The notes beneath the pieces were generated by a model that worked only from the letters and a program-made list of their open reading frames with translations, was not told where the DNA came from and ran no database searches. Shown one piece after another: positions 47,415-57,223 of a DNA stretch of 64,000 nt (position 1 is the stretch's first letter; every line of letters starts with the position of its first letter). The DNA comes from Lathyrus oleraceus (lineage: Eukaryota; Streptophyta; Magnoliopsida; Fabales; Fabaceae), in contig NC_066579.1 in the NCBI RefSeq assembly GCF_024323335.1, forward strand, positions 355,267,400-355,331,399. Direction: 5' to 3'. Position numbers and translations under genes: made by a program.

Positions 47415-47490
47415 AAAAAAAAAGAGAAAAAAAAAAAGAAAAAGAAATCAAAAGCAAAATCAAAAGAAAAAAAAAACAAAAGAAAAATAG
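47415..47490 (+). repeat. A-rich tract at the pol deletion junction
   Basis: Poly-A/G runs sit exactly between the RT linker and the integrase tail. The lysine-rich open frame across it is an artefact. It may mark repair or slippage at the deletion. Confidence 0.75.
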
Positions 47491-47505
47491 CACCCTCGAA
47501 GTCCC

Positions 47506-47815
47506 AAGTTGGCTGATGCTGAATTCGATCGAAAAGAAGAGATCAACTGCCATGTGTCATGGTCAGTCATATCAGCAGAGAGTGAAAAAGCATTCAACAA
47601 GAAGGTCAAGCCTCGTGTGTTCCGAGGGACCTTGTGCTCAAGAAAGTCTTGTCTTTCGTGCCCGATTCCAGGGGCAAGTGAACTCCAAGCTATGAACGTG
47701 CATATGTCGTCAAAAGAGCCTCTTCAGGCAGTGTTCGACACTTACAACAATGGATAAAGAAGTTCACTCGTCCTGTGAATCCAGATGCAGTCAAGAAATA
47801 CTTCGCCTACAAACA
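47506..47815 (+). pseudogene. C-terminal tail of Ogre integrase, broken
   Basis: Pieces in two frames: LNSIEKKRSTAMCHGQSYQQ then RVKK; after a base change in frame, FNKKVKPRVFR; then DLVLKKVLSFVPDSRGK followed by a TGA, then PSYERAYVVKRASSGSV and FTRPVNPDAVKKYFAY. This order is the last part of integrase in Ogre pol. The catalytic core is absent. At least two frame changes and one stop. Because the LTRs are nearly identical, this decay must be older than the last transposition. Confidence 0.8.
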
Positions 47816-47838
47816 AAACAAAAAAATCAAAAGCTCGC

Positions 47839-47986
47839 TAAGTCGAACACCCCAAAGGGCGATTTAGGCAAAAAGGAGCGTCTCGGTGGATTGAAAACCC
47901 GAAAGGGCGATCCAGGCAAAAGTTAGAGACATTGAAAAAAGAATTTGCATCCCGCTAGATTGAACACCTCACACCGGGGCAATCTA
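47839..47986 (+). other. Three consecutive hairpin modules after integrase
   Basis: TAAGTCG (47839-47845) with CGATTTA (47860-47866); GGATTG (47888-47893) with CGATCC (47908-47913); TAGATTG (47956-47962) with CAATCTA (47980-47986). Loops share ACCC...GGG. Each is followed by AGGCAAAA. G-T wobbles allowed. Confidence 0.7.
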
Positions 47987-50139
47987 GGCAAAAATTAGGG
48001 ATTTGGCAAGTAACTGCATCTTGACAAGACTGTGCTGTACATCTGTCATCCGTCAGGGATTCTCGATCAGTCGTCGACTGAAGCTTTGAATACATCGAAA
48101 ATTCAGAATGGTAGAGGAAAGGTCATTATGTTCAATGTAGCCCTCTCCAATATATATCACCGATTTCAAACTTGTACAGATCCATGGAGTCTCGCCCTTT
48201 GCAGACTACCATCCCATCACGTCTATTTGAGCTTTTACCCAATTATTTGCACTCTTATTTGTTTCAACTCAACAGATGTTTTGCATGTTTTAATTGATAA
48301 AGTATCATTGTTTTCAAAATAAACAAATTTTTCAAAAATTGTTCTTAAACAAAGTGAACATTCACGATGATGGAAGGATACTTAGGAGACCCACAGTGCT
48401 CTCCCGAGGGTGGTATGATTACCAACAGGTAAGACAATTGATCGTATCTCGAGCATGACTGTATCTTTGTCCTGCAGAACCTCGTATGGTCTCTCCTCAG
48501 TGAATCTGCCCGATGCAGTGTTGTTTGAAGTTGTTCATCTTCGTGTTCCCGGCAGTACAAATTCTTCCTCCAAATCCCTGTTAGCTCTATTGTGGGGCAT
48601 CCCCAGTAGAATGCTATTTGAGCCCTACCGTGGGGCATCCCCAGCAAATTTGCTGTTTCGGACATTATTGTGGGGCAGTTCCCCTAGCAGAGCGTTTACT
48701 GAAGACTTCAACTTTCGCCTCTCCAGCAGAGCAGTCTTCTCCTCTCCACCAGCGTGGGTGTTTTTCTTTGAAGATTCAGTATTTGGTGGATCAACATCCC
48801 AGTACTATGTCATGCCCTCAGATGGATCCCCTAGCGGAGTTGTTGGCATGATGAGCTTTCTCAACGCCTATCTATCCTCATCAGAGATCTGGTTGCTCCT
48901 TGGTATCTCTGATTTCCAGCACGAGTTGTTGTGGCGCGTCCGCCAGTATGTTGAACTCTGTTCTCCGGTTGTGACCGACGATCCCTCCGGAAGCCTCTGG
49001 TGGCCTTCCTCCCCTGCAGGATGATGATTGTTCCCTATTGTCCCAGTCCCCAGTGGATTTTCTTTGCTCTCTGGTGACTTTGGTTTTCTCTCCGGACGAT
49101 TGATTCCCGGACCTGCGTGTTGAGCATGTCTGTTTGTCAACATTCATCATACATTCATCATGCATAATGCATACATGCATAATCATAGCATTTGGATACT
49201 CATGTTGCAGCTGTTGCCGGGTATCTGTTGACTGTTTCCCCCTGCTATTTGGTAATACAAATCTCTCCAGTAGATTTTTCTCAAGCAAATATGGGTGTGT
49301 CCGATCTTTCCATGTAGAGCCAACCCCTTAAGCAAAAAGTGTCTATCCTTTCCTACCATTTCCCCACTGAGATACATCCTCGTGGATGACGGTTGCTTCC
49401 GTTCCCTCCCTACATGGGATGGGTTTCCCTATTGAGTTCTTTCCTCATTAGGATGAGTCTTGTTTCAGTCTGCCTTTTTGGATCAATCCTAAATTGGCCT
49501 TCTATTGGCTGTTTCTTGTGCTTCCCTGGGGCATAAATGAATAGTTGCTCACTAACCGGCACTCATTCATCTTATCCTCAGCGGAATTTGGTGGCTTCTA
49601 CCTACAAACCGGTAGTTGTAAGTCCTATCTTTGTGGTTTTCTACACACTAGCTGGTAGTTGTAAAATCCCACGTTCTCCCCTTGGTGGAATTAACCCCGT
49701 GTGCTCATCCCGATGATGACTGGTTACTTTTCCATTGGCTTCTACCTACAAACCGGTAGTTGTAAGTCCTATCTTTGTGGTTTCCTACCCACTAGCTGGT
49801 AGTTGTAAAATCCCACTTTTCATCCCCTATCAGAGTTAACCCTTTGTGCTCATCCTATCGATGACTGGTTACTTTTCTGTGGTTTTCTACCCACTAATCG
49901 GTAGATGTAATCCCCTCTTTGCAGTTATCAATACCAAGTTTGCAGTATTGATATTCTTTCCCCTCTGGATACTTGCCTTGATCAAGCAGTATTGTCCCCA
50001 TTGGGTCTTCACCTTCTTTTCGGATACTTGCTCCGAGTTAGCAACTTTATCCTCTTTGGATTGGTCATCTTTGCATACCTAGTCCTGGTACCGATGCCTT
50101 TCTTTTCGGTCGATTATTCATCTAACAACCTACAATCCG

Positions 50140-50720
50140 GTTATGGATGATCTTCCATGCGAGGTTATTATCTACGTTTTGACGGCTATAGATAATGTGT
50201 CTCATGCGCTCTTTGGTCAATCCTTCGATTGTTATCACCAGCAGAGTAAGATTCATCCTTTAACAAGTTTGCCTTTGCTCTCTTCAGGATGTTTTCGGTC
50301 GTTTATCCATCTAACAACCTACAACCCGGTTATGGATAATCTTCCATGCGAGGTTATTATCTACGTTTTGACGGCTATAGATAATATATCTCATGCACTC
50401 TTTGGTCAATCCTTCGATTGTTATCACTAGCAGAGTAAGATTCGTATTCCCTGTGGAATCGAATGTTCATCCTTTAACAAGTTTGCCTTTGCTCTCTTCA
50501 GGATGTTTTCGGTCGTTTATCCATCTAACAACCTACAACCCGGTTATGGATAATCTTCCATGCGAGGTTATTATCTACGTTCTGACGGCTATAGATAATA
50601 TGTCTCATGCGCTCTTGGGTCGAAGTCGTCCTCCCCAGCCGAGTAAGATTCGTATTTCTGGTGAAATCGAATGTCCATCCTTTAACAAGACTGCTTTTCT
50701 AGCTCTCTTCAGGATGTTGA
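50140..50720 (+). repeat. Tandem block of hairpin-bearing modules in element C
   Basis: Three units, hairpins ATTATCTA/TAGATAAT at 50167-50196, 50356-50385 and 50570-50599 (periods about 189 and 214), with ATTCG/CGAAT hairpins at 50440-50464 and 50648-50672. Same module order as 2530-3740 in element A. Confidence 0.85.
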
Positions 50721-51076
50721 GTGTTTTGGAACACAAACCAATTCACGCTTTGGCACTCAGGCCAACCTTCCGGTATTCAGACCGAAGAAGTTTCCGACGA
50801 TCAGGTCGATGTATTTGCGGCGCTCAAGCCATGGTTATCCCTGTGTTACCATTTATTTTGGTATCCAGGTCGACGTTTCTGTTTCGGTATTCAGGCCGAT
50901 TTCTTTTCCGTTCCAGACGGATTGTCCTTTCCGACTGTTTCTTTGCCGATCCTGACAGGCATTCCTGTATTATATCCAGTCGGTGCAAATTTCTACGGTT
51001 CTTTTGTATTCAATCCCTGTTTACCCTGAAAGTCTGACAGCCACTGCTATCATCCGTTCGGGTTCCCAGCTGATTG

Positions 51077-51088
51077 AATAGGGGCAGC
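51077..51088 (+). other. Polypurine tract of element C
   Basis: AATAGGGGCAGC, immediately before LTR start TGTAGCACCTC. Confidence 0.8.
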
Positions 51089-52429
51089 TGTAGCACCTCA
51101 AATTTGCACCTATCATTGTACATACCATCTCATATTAGGTCATAGCATATCATGATACATTGCATAGCATTTGCATTGTTCCTCAGTTGCCTCAAGAGCA
51201 AGCAAGCAAGAATTGGGTCAAACTAATCAGGAGATCAGCCAACTAATCAAGCAAAGGTGTTTCTCAAGGAATCAAAGCCCTAGGGTTTGTCCAACAAGTT
51301 CACATGTCTTAGAGTATCATTTGAAGTGTTCAAGTCAAGGGTGGAAGGCTCAGAGGTCAGCAGTCAGTGCACAGGCAAGCAGAAAACCCTAAGAAAAGTC
51401 AACAGTCAATCAAGGCAGTGGATGGTGGCCATTCTTGTGGAATTTGGGCACCATGGTCATTAATCAAGAGTTCATATGTCTTGGGACATCATTTGAAGTC
51501 AAAGTCTCAAGGAATTAGGGTTTGGAATTCATCAGAAGTGCCCAGTCAAGTCCAAAACCCTAGAAAGTCAAAGTTGGTCAACTGTGGTTGATTTCTTTGG
51601 TTCTGATGGATGGAAATGGTTTGAAGGAGCTTATTCATGTCCTAATAAGCCTCATCTATCATGTCAAATCAACATCATTGAAGAATTTGGAAGCCAATCA
51701 GAAAATTTCCAGAAATAGAAAGTGGACCTGTAATTTCAACTGCCAAAAATGGAAACTTCTTGATCCTCAACTTACATCATGATACAAGCTCCAAATGAAT
51801 TTTTGCCCAACATGAAAGTTGAAGATCTTGTTCTCCCATTTTCAAAAAGTCCAAGAACTCTCAAATCCCATGTATGGTTGTCAAGATATGATCCAATCAT
51901 TTTCACCAAATTTTGAACTTCAACTGAGCATATCTCCCAAACCATAAGGCCAAATTTGGTGGGGTTTTTTCCTACAAACCACATTTTTCATCCTCTTTCC
52001 AAAAATATAAATTTCATGACCTAAAACCTTACCATTCAAAATGGCATTTTTGGACCTTTTTCATTTAAAATCAAAGTTTGACCAAACTTTGACTTTTTGG
52101 TTTATGGACTTTTTGAACAATTGGCCAATTGAGAAATGTTCTAAACCATATTTGTGACTTGTCTCAAGCTTAAAAGCATGTTCATAACACCATTACACTC
52201 CATTTTTGAATCAAAATGCAAAGTAGGCCAATGGTGCAAATAGCTATACAAATGCAAGGCAAGTACAACATTCTAGTACAGAATAAAAACAGCATTGGTA
52301 AAGGTCTTTTGCAGCATGCCTAAAGCCCATTTCGACCAGCCTACACCCTCCATTCCCACTTATGTGCAAATTAGCAAAGTTGGCAATTAGTGATTTTTGA
52401 GCTAAACAAGTTTACCATTCTATTAAGTC
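51089..52429 (+). repeat. Truncated 3' LTR of element C (first 1341 bases)
   Basis: Matches 38050-39390 with three substitutions seen, then breaks in the middle of U3 and continues as SIRE sequence (36530 onward). About 4.9 kb of LTR are missing. A two-base overlap TC at 52428-52429 is shared by both sources. Confidence 0.93.
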
Positions 52430-54058
52430 CCATGGAAAAAATCTAGCATCAATCTTTGGTGACAAATTTCCTGCCAAGAGAAAAGGATCTGGAGTTACTC
52501 ACTTTTAAATACTAGCATCTCATGTACTTCCTACTAACAAGGGTTAAAGTAAGCCTACCTCTCATCATTTTTAACTTCATGAAGTCAAAGATCATGGTCT
52601 CTCGCGAGGAAATATCTTTCTTCATTCCTTATGGATGAGTCCTCTTAGAATTCTTCTCTCAGGAAGAAATAGTTAGGAACGGGAAAAAAACTGGATTTGT
52701 TGATGCTCTTGTAACCTATTGGCCTTGAAGCTTGATGGAGCTGAAAGCACTAATGGTCAAAGGTAGAAGTTCAGAAAGACTTCTTATGGAGTTGGACCTC
52801 TACTCATAAGTCCTTTTCCCTTCTTGTCTCCACCAGTCTATCCTCTAAAGTATCTTTTCTCATATATTTTTTATCCTTTCAGTTCACATCTTGTAATTTT
52901 GACTGATTAATGGAGTATTTATTTTCCTTCTCAATCATTGTTACTTTTCTTCAAGTATTTTTTTATTGATGAAAAAGGGGAAGAAATAGAGAAATGATAT
53001 GATTTTGATTCATTTTTATCCTATAATAAATCCCAAATATTTAATAATTTTATTGGATAATTTTTTATATTATTGTGCGTATTAAAAATCCAAAATTTTC
53101 CTAAGCATTAAACTGAGGGGAAGCTTGCAAACCTCACTCTATGTACTTAAGCTAAGAAAACTTTGAAGGTTTAAAACTCAGGGGAAACTTACAAACTTAA
53201 CTCTGATTTTTAGGTATTTTTTATTAAGTAAAAATTGTTCATCAAAATACTATTATTTGTCATCATCAAAAATGGGGAGACTGTTGGAACAAGTTTGGTT
53301 TTACGTCTACAATATTTAAATTTTGATGATAACATAGTATAAAGAATAATTTTGTACTCTAATAGTTTCGTTAAGTATGTGGAATCTTAAAACTAAGGAA
53401 AGAAGATTCTGGACTCTGGACAAAGCAGACTCTGGACACTGGACAACAGACTCTGGACTCTGTACTTCAACAGATTCTAAAATAAGGTTTAAATATTAAG
53501 AAGTGCTTAATTGGTAGTCAACCATCTGGATAACCAAGTCTCATTTACTCTGATAACCCAAACCTCATTTTCACTAGACTCTGAAGTCTAATATTCATGG
53601 CTCTGAACTCTGATCAAGGATCAAATCATCTCAAATACGAAGCCAATGATTGAGAGAATAATGATGAAAGAATATTCTTGGAAATCGTACATTAAAGCTG
53701 TAAAATTAAATGATTCCTTAAAAGGAAAAATATGTTATAATTATTAAGGAATGTACTACCAACGGATCTCCATGATTCACAACTTAACCTCGTACCACCA
53801 TTACAGTTGTGAAATTGAAAAGGTTTCCAATTATATCCTCCAGTGGTACTATTTATCATATATTTAAAGAGGACACTGAATTGTGAACAGAGACGCGAAT
53901 AACAAAAATAATAACAAAGTGAGAAAAAGAAGAACAACAAACAAGAGAAACAACAATTACAATACTCGCTGCATCTTCTTTTGAAGAATTCAATTATTCT
54001 GATTCTCTTCAATTGTTTTGCGGTGAATATCCTCATATGTTGAATTCATTCTTTCACA
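52428..54058 (+). mobile_element. Second copy of the SIRE-type 3' end, uninterrupted
   Basis: 52428-53947 repeats 36530-38049. It then passes straight through the point where element C sits in copy 1 (after AACAAGAG at 53947) and continues to the LTR end. It therefore has the form of an unoccupied target site. It includes the decayed end of the env-like ORF (to about 52770), the polypurine tract (53268-53281) and a full LTR. Confidence 0.92.
53282..54058 (+). repeat. Complete SIRE-type 3' LTR (777 bp)
   Basis: Starts TGTTGGAACAAG after the polypurine tract; end set at TTCTTTCACA (54058), giving TG...CA. To the right lies CACTA sequence, so the SIRE-type element had inserted into the CACTA element. 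The end position is my best reading, without a target duplication to confirm it. Confidence 0.75.
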
Positions 54059-54319
54059 ACAGACTTCAACTGCAAGTATAGGTGATAAACAAGTCAGTGC
54101 ACTAAAAGATAAATTATGAATATAAATTTAATAAACATAATATAAGCATAATAAATTAAAAGATAAATTATGCAACAAAACATAGAGTAACAATGTTGTA
54201 TGTTGGTACTTCATTTTTATAACGATGAATCAACATAAAAAGTAAGAACCTCATACATTAATTAGGGATAAGCAACAAAAAACATAAGTCTCACACAAGT
54301 TAATAAAAAAATTTTTATC

Positions 54320-55000
54320 TTAATTATTGTCATCATTTACCGCTGAAGTTTCAGGATCATCATTAGAAAAAATTACTTCCAAATTTTGTGATGGATAAGG
54401 CATAATGGGTGTCATAATTTCATCATTTCCACCCATGTCATACAAGTATCTTGGCTTCAAATGAACAGATATGCTCCAACCTTGTTCATTCTTGTCAGCC
54501 ACATAAAAAACCATCTGAGCGTCTGACGCTTGAATGTATGACTCATTATTTTCATGTTTCCCAGTATGTAGTAGTCTTGCAAAGTTTATAGAGGTAAACC
54601 CCAACTTATCTATCTTAATGCCTCTTGGGTTTGTGGTATTAGCCCATTCACATTGAAACATAGGCACAATGAAGCCATCATAGGAAATCACAATAATGTC
54701 TACCAATATTCCATAGTAAGGAACCCCTCCTAATCTCATTTGGGTATCATTGTTGCTTGAATAACTCTGTGTCCCAAACATACCAAAAACCCCACTGTTT
54801 TGAGTTTTTAAATTATTATCTTTTTCCAACATTCCAAACTGGAATCAATTGACATTGAATGCAGTAAATTTTTTAACTTTATCAAAAGCGCCATGAGCAA
54901 GACTAAGGAGAACATCTTTATCTGGTCCATCAATGTTGTCAAGATTGTTGAAAATCTATATACGATACACATCCAATTAGTCTTGTTATTATTAGAAACC
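54320..55000 (-). pseudogene. CACTA transposase C-terminal domain (DUF4216-like)
   Basis: The 3' end of the transposase gene. The 170-codon open piece from 54832 to 54320 reads MLEKDNNLKTQNSGVFGM, then YYGILVDIIVISYDGFIVPM, FQCEWAN, GIKIDKLGFTSINFARLL, then ASDAQMVFYVAD and HLKPRYLYDM, the characteristic order of this domain. Weakly readable sequence in another frame upstream to about 55000 gives the helix before it. An acidic tail leads to the stop at 54320. The function of the domain is not known beyond its link to transposases. Confidence 0.82.
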
Positions 55001-55211
55001 AATTCAATACAAACATATTTTTTTTACAAAAACTCACATGATTGTGAAACAAATGAGTAAACTCTCTATGAACCTTCTTGTATATCTTAGCAACACTTCT
55101 TTGACTATTCTCATTTGGTTCCGAGTTATATTTCGGAACTGCCTATTTGGTTATTAGATTTTAAAAAAAAATAATAGTGTATATGAAACTACTTAAATGG
55201 AATAAAACTAC

Positions 55212-55442
55212 TTACTTTAGATAGTCCTCAACTATTAGACAATTAGTTAAAACGTGTCTATGAGCCTGTAGCTTTTCAATTGGTGTTAGGGTGTAATATG
55301 AAGATACACCCACATGTTTTCCAACTCTAGAAAATAACTTTGCTACACGTGAACCTGCTTGGATATCACTACTAGGGTCATCATCTGAACGTCTAGGTTG
55401 ATTCCATTTAGTCTCAATGTTTTCTAGATATGTTAAAAACAA
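55212..55442 (-). pseudogene. CACTA transposase, segment between DUF4218 and DUF4216
   Basis: An open piece reads FLTYLENIETKWNQPRRSDD, then FSRVGKHVGVSSYYTLTPIE and QAHRHVLTNCLIVEDYL. The QAHRYVL-x-NC motif at this position is typical of CACTA transposases. Probably separated from its neighbours by introns and damage. Confidence 0.7.
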
Positions 55443-55635
55443 AATGTAAGAATCTCTTCAAAATGGTATCCTTCCGCAATAGACCCTTCTAATTTTGCCT
55501 TATTACGTGCTTGAGATTTAAGTTTTCCCAAGTACCTATTATTAAACCACAATAGTATCAGTTAAAAACATTTCTACTTTCTAAGTTAGTAACATTAGAA
55601 CATAATCACATAGTCCACCTTTCAATAGGATACAT

Positions 55636-55950
55636 TTATCGATAATGAACAAAACCTCCAAGTTTAACTTCTTCAACAAGGTGAACAACCAAGTGAACCA
55701 TAACCATGAAGAACGAGGGAGGAAATAACATTTCCATGTGGCATAAAGTGACGAAAGTTTGGTTTTTCAATTTTTCCAAGTCTTCAATTTTTAATACCTT
55801 ACCACACAATTGTCTAAAGGATGAGCACAACTTAATAAATACTGCTGAAATTTGATGAGGTAATATTGTGCGAATGACTAATGGTAGAAGTTGTTCCATT
55901 AATATATGACAATCATGACTCTTCATTCCATTCACCTTGAGATTTACCAA
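55636..55950 (-). pseudogene. CACTA transposase, DUF4218-like domain
   Basis: Reads GMKSHDCHILMEQLLPLVIR, then ICAVFIKLCSSF-like residues, LKNQTFVTLCHMEMLFPPSF and MVHLVVHLVEEV. The KSHDCHxLMxxLLP and PPSFFxxMVHLxxHL motifs identify the domain. It continues the transposase from the TNP2 domain upstream, with a frame break between them near 56000-56130. Confidence 0.87.
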
Positions 55951-56139
55951 GTCAATGCATCTGGAAATGTTTCTTGAATAACCATCAGGAACCTTAATGT
56001 TCTTTAAAGTTGTTAGAAAATTCCTTTTATCTTTACCCGTTAGACTAAAGGCCGCCGGAGAAATTCTACAATTTTCATCCAGTCAAAGATAGGGTCTTAT
56101 GTCCATATTTTGAAGGTCTTCTCGAGCTTTAAAATGGAC

Positions 56140-56838
56140 TTAACTCTTTTTCCTATCATTTAGTAAGGTAAATATGACATTATCGCACACATTTTTTTCA
56201 ATATGCATCGGATCAAGATTATGTCGCAGAAGATTATCCTTCCAATACGGAAGTCTAACAAATATGCTTTTCTTTTTCCATTGTTGAGGATGACCTTGTG
56301 TAGGATCACACTGTGTACTATCACCTTCTATATGTTGTCCCTCACGTGTTCTTTTTACCGATTTTTCTTTTATTGGATTTTTACCAAAGATGGCTTCAAC
56401 ATCTTTAACATGTTCAAAAACTTGATGTCCAGATAATATTCTCGGCGGACTCTGCATTTCTTGTTCATAATTAAAGAGGATCTTGGTCAATCTAAACATG
56501 TGTCTCTGATCAAGGAAACAATGATGGCCTATAAAACACCATTTACAGCTAGCTTTAACACAGAGAGATGTAGTTTCAAAGTTACACAATGGGAAAACAA
56601 GTCTTGTGTATGCATTCCACCCAGAAAGTGCACCCAAACCTGGAAAGTCACTAATCATCCACATAAAATTTGCAAGTAACGCGGACATCTCTTTCTTTAA
56701 AGAATTGTATGTATCCACACCATTTGCCCATAACTCCTTCAGCTCTTTGACTAACGGTTGTAAGTAGACATCAATATTATTTCCTGGTGCTTCTTTACTA
56801 GGAATTATCATTGACATTATAAATGATGTATGCTTCAT
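56140..56838 (-). pseudogene. TNP2-type transposase core (Transposase_21)
   Basis: Catalytic region of the enzyme that cuts and moves CACTA transposons. An open stretch of 232 codons contains PSKEAPGNNIDVYLQPLVKE, WANGVDTYNS, MWMISDFPGLGALSGWN, CKWCFIGHHCFL, SPPRILSGHQVFEHV and RLPYWKDNLLRHNLDPMHIE then KNVCDNV. These follow the family order. The usual zinc-type cysteines of the CPxC region read PLCNFET. The open frame ends shortly after the KNVCDNV motif, so the enzyme is broken. Confidence 0.9.
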
Positions 56839-57223
56839 GCAAACCCATGGATGACTGTTATATGGAATGAGAATAACTAGTCAAATACTATTTTTTGTCT
56901 CATCAGACCAAATGGATTAAAACCATCACTAGCCAATGCTAGACGCACATTTCGCAGATATGAAGAAAACCAAGTATGTGTCAAGTCAAATTACTTCCAA
57001 GCTTCAGAATTTCTAGATCATTGTTAGTATTTGTTGCATGCTATCTCATATCCTTGGCTGTTTTTTATGACAAAAATAATCTTTGTAATCGAGATTTTAA
57101 TGGAAAATAACAAAGAACCTTGACATGAATTTTCTTCTTTTTCTTGTTAACACGGACCTCTTCATTTGTTTTCCATTTTGAAGTGTCACAATTTTTTCAA
57201 GTATCCCTCACTTCATCTTCTCC

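Larger units (their letters stand above)
47816..51088 (+). repeat. 3' noncoding tail of element C
   Basis: Starts with three hairpin modules (47839-47866, 47888-47913, 47956-47986), each followed by 'aggcaaaa'. From 48258 it parallels the start of the window (element A). It then holds CCCCAGCAGAG-type motifs, CTACC/GGTAG hairpins (49598-49615, 49742-49759, 49785-49802, 49887-49904) and a repeated hairpin block (50140-50720). Open frames up to 214 codons here follow the repeats. Confidence 0.82.
38050..52429 (+). mobile_element. Element C: young, pol-deleted Ogre derivative with truncated 3' LTR
   Basis: Structure: 5' LTR (38050-44252), PBS (44255-44272), leader, intact gag (45273-46799), protease-region tail, intron-like spacer, short RT-side remnant, integrase tail remnant, noncoding tail, polypurine tract, and the first 1341 bases of the 3' LTR. 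No ORF1 is seen between PBS and gag. Missing: protease active site, RT, RNase H and the integrase core. The two LTRs differ at three positions in the shared 1341 bases (38456/51495, 38496/51535, 39229/52268), so the last insertion was recent. The insertion point lies in the SIRE LTR after AAGAG (38045-38049). Confidence 0.92.

Noticed and set aside
47176..47490. 104-codon frame ending in a Lys-rich tail taken as one gene
   Set aside because: Only about 60 codons are RT-linker sequence; the upstream part is intron-like and the tail is the A-rich tract at a deletion junction.
48455..49024. 189-codon plus-strand frame
   Set aside because: Located in the noncoding tail; the homologous region of element A has no matching frame, and the residues track CCCCAG-type motifs.
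50143..51037. Open frames of 95 and 214 codons with repeated peptide units in the tail of element C
   Set aside because: They follow the tandem hairpin modules, lie after the integrase remnant and before the polypurine tract, and have no start context or family resemblance.
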